A DNA stretch of 11,118 nt from NCBI GenBank assembly GCA_007129695.1, contig SKVA01000371.1:1-11118 (forward strand), given 5' to 3'. Below, piece by piece: positions 7,223-11,118 of this stretch. The stretch's first letter is position 1. Each line of letters starts with the position of its first letter. Source of the stretch: Spirochaetaceae bacterium (GTDB lineage Bacteria; Spirochaetota; Spirochaetia; DSM-27196; SLST01). Position numbers and translations under genes: made by a program. Below the pieces are notes generated by a model. It had not been told where the DNA came from and made no database searches. It was given only the letters and a program-made list of their open reading frames with translations.

Positions 7223-8818
7223 ATGAGTATAGATGCGGAGATCGCCCGACGCCGGACGTTTGCGATAATCAGCCATCCCGACGCCGGAAAGACGACTCTC
7301 ACCGAAAAGCTGCTCTTGTTCGGCGGGAGTATCCGCAGCGCCGGTGCGGTCAAATCGAACAAGATCACGAAGACGGCGACCTCCGACTTCATGGAGATAG
7401 AGAAACAGCGCGGGATATCGGTCGCGACGTCGGTCATGACGTTCGAGTACCGCGACAAGCTCGTCAACATCCTCGATACTCCGGGGCACAAGGACTTCGC
7501 CGAAGACACGTACCGCACGCTGACTGCGGTGGACAGCGTCATTCTGGTCGTAGACTCGGCGAAGGGCGTGGAGGCGCAGACCGAACGCCTGATGGAAGTG
7601 TGCCGGATGCGCAAGACCCCGGTGATCGTCTTCGTGAACAAACTCGACCGGGAGGGCCTGCGGCCGGTCGATCTGATGGACGAGCTCGAGGACAAGCTTT
7701 CGATCAGACTGCGGCCGATGACCTGGCCTATCGGGATGGGGCAGAGCTTCAAGGGCGTCTACAACCTCCACGAGCGGAACATCTACCTGTTCACACCGGG
7801 GAAGACCGTCGTCGAACAGGAGCGGCTTTTCGTTGACGATCTCTGCGATCCGGTACTCGACCGCGAGCTCGGGAGCGCGGCCGTCCAGCTGCGCGAAGAC
7901 GTCGAGCTCATCGACGGCGTCTACGATTCGTTCTCGGTCGCGGCGTACCGCGACGGCGCGCTCGCGCCCGTCTTCTTCGGAAGCGCACTGAACAACTTCG
8001 GTGTTCGCGAGCTTCTTGAGACGTTCCTGGAGATCGCGCCGCCTCCGACGTCCCGGCAGTCCGACATCCGGCTTGTTGAACCCGACGAGGAGGGTTTTTC
8101 GGGGTTCGTCTTCAAGATTCATGCGAACCTCGATCCGCGTCACCGCGATCGCATCGCGTTCCTGCGAGTGTGTTCGGGCACCTTTCTGAAGGACAAGCCG
8201 TTCCGGCACGTCCGCCAGCGCCGCGACATCCGGTTCTCCCGGCCGTACAGCTTCATGGCCGAGCGCAAGGAAGTCGTGGATGCAGCGTACCCCGGTGACG
8301 TTGTCGGTCTCTACGACCGCGGCGATCTGAAGATCGGAGACACGCTCACCGAAGGTGAAGAGATCGAATTCCAGGGGATTCCCAGCTTCGCACCCGAGAT
8401 CTTCAAGGAACTCGTCTCAACCGATCCGATGCGGTCGAAGCAGCTCGACAAGGGGATTTCGCAGCTCACGGAGGAAGGTGTCGCGCAGCTGTTCATCCAG
8501 GACAGGGGGCGGCGCAAGATCGTCGGGACGGTAGGGGAGTTACAGTTCCAGGTTATACAGTACCGCCTGGAGCACGAGTACGGTGCTGCGTGCCGGCTGC
8601 AGCCGCTCGCGTACACGAAGGCGTGCTGGATCACGGCCGACGACCCGAAGGTGCTCAACGAGTTCATGAAGTATAGGCACGCGCAGATCGTGTCGGACAA
8701 GGACGGACGCCCGGTCTACCTTGCCGACAGCGAGTGGATGCTCGCGGCGATCATGCGCGACAGCCCTAAGGTAGAGTTCCACTTCACGTCGGAGTTCAAG
8801 AGGAAGGTTCGCGCGTAG
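7223..8818 (+). CDS. prfC: Peptide chain release factor 3 (RF3)
   Basis: RF3 is a translational GTPase that removes RF1/RF2 from the ribosome after peptide release. The 531-residue product is nearly the length of E. coli RF3 (529). The G-domain motifs are intact: P-loop SHPDAGKTT (17-25, with K23 and T24), switch region RGISVATSVMTF (from 63), DTPGH (85-89) and NKLD (139-142). The RF3-typical RRRTFAIISHPDAGKTTLTE start and the later FQVIQYRLEHEYG segment separate it from EF-G, LepA and TypA. The EF-Tu-like domain II (about 275-380) and the RF3 C-terminal domain follow. The ATG at 7223 is chosen because it gives the canonical N-terminus; a TTG at 7187 would add 12 unrelated residues. There is no clear Shine-Dalgarno sequence. 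It is divergent from the M23 gene and convergent with the MarR gene, so probably monocistronic. Confidence 0.97.
   Translation: MSIDAEIARRRTFAIISHPDAGKTTLTEKLLLFGGSIRSAGAVKSNKITKTATSDFMEIEKQRGISVATSVMTFEYRDKLVNILDTPGHKDFAEDTYRTLTAVDSVILVVDSAKGVEAQTERLMEVCRMRKTPVIVFVNKLDREGLRPVDLMDELEDKLSIRLRPMTWPIGMGQSFKGVYNLHERNIYLFTPGKTVVEQERLFVDDLCDPVLDRELGSAAVQLREDVELIDGVYDSFSVAAYRDGALAPVFFGSALNNFGVRELLETFLEIAPPPTSRQSDIRLVEPDEEGFSGFVFKIHANLDPRHRDRIAFLRVCSGTFLKDKPFRHVRQRRDIRFSRPYSFMAERKEVVDAAYPGDVVGLYDRGDLKIGDTLTEGEEIEFQGIPSFAPEIFKELVSTDPMRSKQLDKGISQLTEEGVAQLFIQDRGRRKIVGTVGELQFQVIQYRLEHEYGAACRLQPLAYTKACWITADDPKVLNEFMKYRHAQIVSDKDGRPVYLADSEWMLAAIMRDSPKVEFHFTSEFKRKVRA
8796..8818. other. 23-bp tail-to-tail overlap of prfC and the MarR gene
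   Basis: The last codons of prfC (stop 8816-8818) are antisense to the last codons of the MarR gene (stop 8796-8798). No U-tract terminator is visible for either gene, so their transcripts probably overlap in antisense. Confidence 0.92.
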
Positions 8819-9278
8819 CGTCGACGGCCGGTTCCATCATCCCGGCCAGGTGCTGCAGCTCAGCGAGCAGGTGCGTTCGCTCCCACTCGTCCATGTCGCG
8901 CAGGCTTATCAGGAAGCGTTCGTTGAACGGCTGTGGGTTTTCGGCCAGCAGCGCACGCCCCTTTGACGTCAACGACACGATCACGCGCCGCTTATCCTCG
9001 TCCGATCGAACCCGGTCGATCAGTCCGTGCGCGACCAGCCGGTCGGTGATGCTTGTCAGCGTCGGCTTGCTCAGGTGTACTCGATCGGCCACCTGTCCGA
9101 TCGGTACTTCCCCCAGTAGATCTACCGCCCACAGCACGTCCAGCTGCGGAAGCGTCAGCCCGTGCTCACGTTCGAGCTCGCGCGAATAGATGTCCAGATT
9201 CCGCCCGATACGTCTCAGGGTGGAGAAGAACATCCATCCGAGTTGTTCGAGATCATTGGATATACTGCCGCGTTCCAT
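8796..9278 (-). CDS. MarR-family transcriptional regulator
   Basis: This 160-residue protein has the MarR plan. N-terminal dimerisation helices (about 10-38) precede a winged helix-turn-helix: LTLPQLDVLWAVDLLG (41-56), then IGQVADRVHLSKPTLTSITD (60-79) with the recognition helix around 70-83. The wing contains the conserved D/R cluster (DRVRSDEDKRRVIVSLT, 88-104). A C-terminal helical region completes the dimer interface. The ATG at 9278 is preceded by AGAGGG, but 14 nt away, with the CAAACTAGTTTG palindrome in between. Neighbours: it is divergent from a betaine/proline uptake operon. MarR-type regulators of compatible-solute genes are known (EctR1, CosR), so a role in osmolyte control is plausible but inferred from position only. 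Its last 23 bp overlap the 3' end of prfC. Confidence 0.92.
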   Translation of the reverse strand: MERGSISNDLEQLGWMFFSTLRRIGRNLDIYSRELEREHGLTLPQLDVLWAVDLLGEVPIGQVADRVHLSKPTLTSITDRLVAHGLIDRVRSDEDKRRVIVSLTSKGRALLAENPQPFNERFLISLRDMDEWERTHLLAELQHLAGMMEPAVDATREPSS

Positions 9279-9280
9279 AT

Positions 9281-9292
9281 CAAACTAGTTTG
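9281..9292. promoter_or_regulatory. Candidate MarR operator: perfect 12-bp palindrome CAAACTAGTTTG
   Basis: The palindrome is perfect and lies 2 bp upstream of the MarR start codon, inside the predicted leader and downstream of the predicted promoter. This position suits autorepression. I found no second copy near the proX promoter about 200 bp away. Confidence 0.6.
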
Positions 9293-9308
9293 CCCTCTGT
9301 TCATTAGA

Positions 9309-9337
9309 ACTATAAGTAAAAGATCGGCGTTAGTGAA
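9309..9337 (-). promoter_or_regulatory. Predicted promoter of the MarR gene
   Basis: On the minus strand, TTCACT (9332-9337; 4 of 6) is followed after 17 bp by TATAGT (9309-9314; 5 of 6). Initiation near 9302 would give a leader of about 23 nt containing the CAAACTAGTTTG palindrome. Confidence 0.6.
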
Positions 9338-9490
9338 CCGTGGCGGCTACCTTACCCCGCCGAACCGGCGAAAAAGCGTCAAATTGCCGCTGCAGGCGCC
9401 AAATACGTCCCCAAGCACCGGAAGAATCGAGCTCGAGTCGCGCGAACGGGAGGAATAATCGGATTGGTCAGGAAACACCTCACAACAGGG

Positions 9491-9519
9491 TTGACTCCGC
9501 TACTTCGATTACTTAGCAT
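9491..9519 (+). promoter_or_regulatory. Predicted promoter of the proX operon
   Basis: TTGACT (9491-9496; 5 of 6) is followed after 17 bp by TAGCAT (9514-9519; 4 of 6). Initiation near 9526 would give an approximately 110-nt leader. The surrounding DNA is locally AT-rich compared with the rest of the window. Confidence 0.6.
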
Positions 9520-9530
9520 ATTAAAAGCGT

Positions 9531-9612
9531 AGGGTCGTTAAGGCATTTGGGATCTAATCATCCGGCCTGGGCGACTCTGCTCCGGTTGTCAACCGGACGC
9601 TGCGAAAGCAGC
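9531..9612 (+). promoter_or_regulatory. Structured proX 5' leader with three consecutive hairpins
   Basis: Hairpin 1 (9531-9578) has an outer stem AGGGTCG/CGACTCT (7 pairs, one G-U), a middle stem AGGC/GCCT (9541-9544 with 9565-9568), and an inner stem GGAT/ATCC (9550-9553 with 9560-9563) closing the loop CTAATC. Hairpin 2 (9581-9597) is TCCGGTT-GTC-AACCGGA, 7 perfect pairs. Hairpin 3 (9599-9612) is GCTGC-GAAA-GCAGC, with a GNRA tetraloop. They lie between the predicted initiation site and the Shine-Dalgarno at 9624. I do not recognise a known riboswitch class. Regulation or mRNA stabilisation is inferred. Confidence 0.55.
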
Positions 9613-9623
9613 ACACTTTCCGT

Positions 9624-9638
9624 AAAGGAGACAATATG
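9624..9638 (+). promoter_or_regulatory. proX ribosome binding site and ATG
   Basis: AAAGGAG (9624-9630) lies 5 nt before the ATG at 9636-9638. It is one of the best Shine-Dalgarno motifs in the window, consistent with high expression of a binding protein. Confidence 0.9.
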
Positions 9639-10523
9639 CGGAACATTACTCGCATGGTCGCGCTCGTCCTTGTCGCGATTCTTGGTTCGACCGCGGCGTT
9701 TGCCGCTGGTGGACAGGAGTCGGCACCGTCGGTGACGCTGACCTACGTGAACTGGGAAGAGGGCGTGGCGTGGACTCACTTCCTTGCAGCGATCCTTGAA
9801 GACGAGATGGGCTACGAGGTCAGCCTCACGGCGGCCGATGTTGGTCCGGCCTACGCAGCGGTAGCTGCCGGCGATCAGGACTTCTACATGGAAGCATGGC
9901 TTCCGAACCTGCACTCGAACTATGTTGAGGGCACCGACCTGGTAGAAGTGTCCATGATCTACGAAGACGCGGTTGTCGGACTGATCGTTCCAGCCTACAT
10001 GGCCGAGGACGGAGTGACTACGTTGTCCGACCTTGCTCGTCCTGAGGTTGTCGAGGCGCTCGGCGGGCAGCTGACCGGCATCGACGCCGGCGCGGGCATG
10101 ATGATCGCGACCGAAGAGCGGCTCATTCCGGCGTACGGTCTTGATGAGGCGGGCCTTGAGCTTATCGCGTCGTCGGACGCCGCGATGATGGCGGCTCTTG
10201 ACGCGGCCTATCAGAACGAAGAGTACTTCGTCGGCATGGGTTGGCAGCCGCACTCGATGTTCGGACGCTACGACCTGGTGATTCTGGAACAGGATGGCGA
10301 GCAGGTCTGGGACCTGGACGACGTTTTCATCATGGGTCGCCCCGGAGTCGAACAGGATCTGCCCGAAGTGGTTGCGTTCTTTGAGAATGTCATGTTCACG
10401 AATGAGACGATTGGACCTCTGATGGTTCACATCGCCGACTCGAACCTCGATACTCTTGAGGCGGCGCGCGAGTGGAAGAACCAGAATCCCAATGTCTGGG
10501 AGAGCTGGGTTCCCTCAAACTGA
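9636..10523 (+). CDS. proX: Glycine betaine/proline-type ABC transporter substrate-binding protein
   Basis: This 295-residue secreted protein belongs to the OpuAC/ProX family and delivers a compatible solute to an ABC importer. A Sec signal peptide (about 1-23, MRNITRMVALVLVAI core, cleavage after AFA) is followed by AGGQES. There is no lipobox cysteine, so it should be soluble in the periplasm. Aromatic residues expected to form the cage around the quaternary ammonium are visible: W40 (VNWEEG), W88 (YMEAWLPN) and W203 (GMGWQPHSMF). The exact ligand (glycine betaine, proline betaine, choline or carnitine) cannot be read from the sequence. It is the first gene of the operon, with its own promoter, a structured leader and a strong ribosome binding site. 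An intrinsic terminator separates it from proV, which would raise binding-protein levels over the membrane components. A choline/QAT-type binding protein is the main alternative. Confidence 0.93.
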   Translation: MRNITRMVALVLVAILGSTAAFAAGGQESAPSVTLTYVNWEEGVAWTHFLAAILEDEMGYEVSLTAADVGPAYAAVAAGDQDFYMEAWLPNLHSNYVEGTDLVEVSMIYEDAVVGLIVPAYMAEDGVTTLSDLARPEVVEALGGQLTGIDAGAGMMIATEERLIPAYGLDEAGLELIASSDAAMMAALDAAYQNEEYFVGMGWQPHSMFGRYDLVILEQDGEQVWDLDDVFIMGRPGVEQDLPEVVAFFENVMFTNETIGPLMVHIADSNLDTLEAAREWKNQNPNVWESWVPSN

Positions 10524-10538
10524 CCGTACCGGTTCAGG

Positions 10539-10575
10539 GGTGCGGCCGCCGAAAGGCGAGCCGCACCTTTTTTTT
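10539..10575 (+). terminator. Intrinsic terminator/attenuator between proX and proV
   Basis: GGTGCGGC (10539-10546) pairs with GCCGCACC (10560-10567), and CGCC/GGCG (10547-10550 with 10555-10558) extends the stem around a GAAA tetraloop, with one bulged A (10559). Eight T residues follow (10568-10575). It begins 16 nt after the proX stop. A further pair, GTACCG (10526-10531) and CGGTAC (10576-10581), brackets it. Confidence 0.93.
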
Positions 10576-10612
10576 CGGTACCGATCCTCGGGCCGACCCG
10601 CAAGGAATGAAG

Positions 10613-11118
10613 ATGGCGATAATCGAAGTCAGAGATCTCTACAAGATATTCGGCCCGAGTCCGAAGCGCGCTATACCGCTGATCAAGAAGGGCATATCGA
10701 AGGCGGAGATCCTGAAGAAGACCGGCTGCACGATCGCGATCAACGGCGCGACGTTCTCCATTGAGAAACGCGAGACCTTCGTTGTGATGGGGCTTTCCGG
10801 GAGCGGTAAGTCGACGTTCATCCGCTGTCTGAACCGACTGATCGAACCGACTCACGGCGAGATCATCGTCGACGGCGACGACGTGATGAAGATGGACATG
10901 GAGAAGCTCCGCGAGGTCCGTCGCTACAAGATGTCGATGGTCTTCCAGAACTTCGGCCTTCTGCCGCACCGCAACGTCGTGAACAACGTAGAGTTCGGGC
11001 TCGAGATCAGCGGTATGGAGAAGGAGAAGCGTCGTGAGAAGGCGCTCTCCGCGATCAAGCTGGTCGGGTTGGAGGGGTTCGAGCAGAGCCTCACGTCCGA
11101 GCTCTCTGGAGGCATGCA
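10613..11118 (+). CDS. proV: Glycine betaine/proline ABC transporter ATP-binding protein, N-terminal part
   Basis: The gene runs off the window after 168 codons. It matches the ProV/OpuAA ATPase, which powers uptake of the solute bound by ProX. Its N-terminus has the family-specific extension (KIFGPSPKRAIPLIKKG, 11-27, then a short KAEILKKTG segment) before the nucleotide-binding core. The Walker A motif is GLSGSGKST (60-68), the Q-loop is MVFQNFGLLPHR (Q112), and the ABC signature starts as LSGGM at 164-168, exactly at the edge. The Walker B motif and the C-terminal CBS domains would lie outside. The ATG at 10613 is preferred over the one at 10607 because AAGGA (10602-10606) is 6 nt from it and abuts the other. 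It follows proX across an 89-nt gap holding a strong terminator, with no evident second promoter. The permease gene is expected just downstream. Confidence 0.94.
   Translation, partial: MAIIEVRDLYKIFGPSPKRAIPLIKKGISKAEILKKTGCTIAINGATFSIEKRETFVVMGLSGSGKSTFIRCLNRLIEPTHGEIIVDGDDVMKMDMEKLREVRRYKMSMVFQNFGLLPHRNVVNNVEFGLEISGMEKEKRREKALSAIKLVGLEGFEQSLTSELSGGM

Larger units (their letters stand above)
9279..9635. other. Divergent intergenic region between the MarR gene and proX (357 bp)
   Basis: From left to right it holds the MarR palindrome (9281-9292), the MarR promoter (9309-9337), a small perfect hairpin CGCCG-AAC-CGGCG (9358-9370), about 120 bp with no recognisable signal, the proX promoter (9491-9519), a structured leader (9531-9612) and the proX ribosome binding site (9624-9630). 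No convincing protein-coding gene is present. Confidence 0.8.

Noticed and set aside
7123..7752. N-terminal extension of the M23 frame into the antisense of prfC
   Set aside because: The lipoprotein signal peptide begins at the GTG at 7122; the upstream 210 codons are a shadow of prfC without signal or domain features.
8826..8847. Hairpin GGCCGG/CCGGCC just after the prfC stop
   Set aside because: It has no U tract and a 10-nt loop and lies within MarR codons; too weak to call a terminator.
9464..9532. Possible 22-codon leader peptide (TTG start, leucine-rich) after GGGAGG at 9448-9453
   Set aside because: It spans the predicted proX promoter and would end just after the transcription start, so it would not be on the proX mRNA. 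The TTG start and 10-nt spacing are weak, and no attenuator fits it.
9526..9635. Known c-di-AMP (ydaO/yuaA) riboswitch in the proX leader
   Set aside because: The conserved sequence blocks of that class are not seen by eye, and the leader forms simple consecutive hairpins instead of the two-fold symmetric pseudoknotted fold.

Overview
The window looks like chromosomal DNA from a GC-rich, free-living bacterium, most likely a spirochaete (Spirochaetota). The main hint is the start of the mature betaine-binding protein (AAGGQES right after the signal peptide), a start I associate with spirochaete solute-binding proteins. Taxonomy is an inference. All genes have similar base composition, and I see no insertion sequence, prophage, CRISPR array, tRNA or rRNA.

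Layout, left to right. (1) 1-268, minus: the first 89 codons of an MgtE-type Mg2+ transporter. (2) 405-5734, plus: a two-gene operon of the GlgE trehalose-to-alpha-glucan pathway. It holds glgE (maltosyltransferase), coupled by a GTGA overlap to a fused trehalose synthase-maltokinase. (3) 5731-7122, minus: a lipoprotein with a complete M23 (LytM-type) peptidase domain and an SH3-like tail; its stop shares one CTAG tetranucleotide with the stop of the fusion gene. (4) 7223-8818, plus: peptide chain release factor 3 (prfC). (5) 8796-9278, minus: a MarR-family regulator whose 3' end overlaps prfC by 23 bp. (6) 9636-11118, plus: a glycine betaine/proline-type ABC importer, with the binding protein (proX) first, an intrinsic terminator, then a truncated ATPase gene (proV).

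How the genes work together. TreS converts trehalose to maltose, the kinase domain makes maltose-1-phosphate, and GlgE adds the maltosyl unit to alpha-1,4-glucan; the branching enzyme that usually completes the pathway is not in the window. The ProX/ProV importer takes up compatible solutes. With trehalose metabolism nearby, this suggests osmotic adaptation as a regional theme (inference). The MarR gene is divergent from proX and has a perfect 12-bp palindrome between its predicted promoter and its start codon, so autoregulation is likely and control of proX possible.

I found no clearly new multi-gene system. The least explained parts are non-coding. One is the roughly 110-nt proX leader, which can fold into three consecutive hairpins. 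The other is the symmetric prfC/M23 intergenic region, where an inverted repeat appears to carry two back-to-back promoters, each placing transcription initiation at or next to a start codon that lacks a Shine-Dalgarno sequence.
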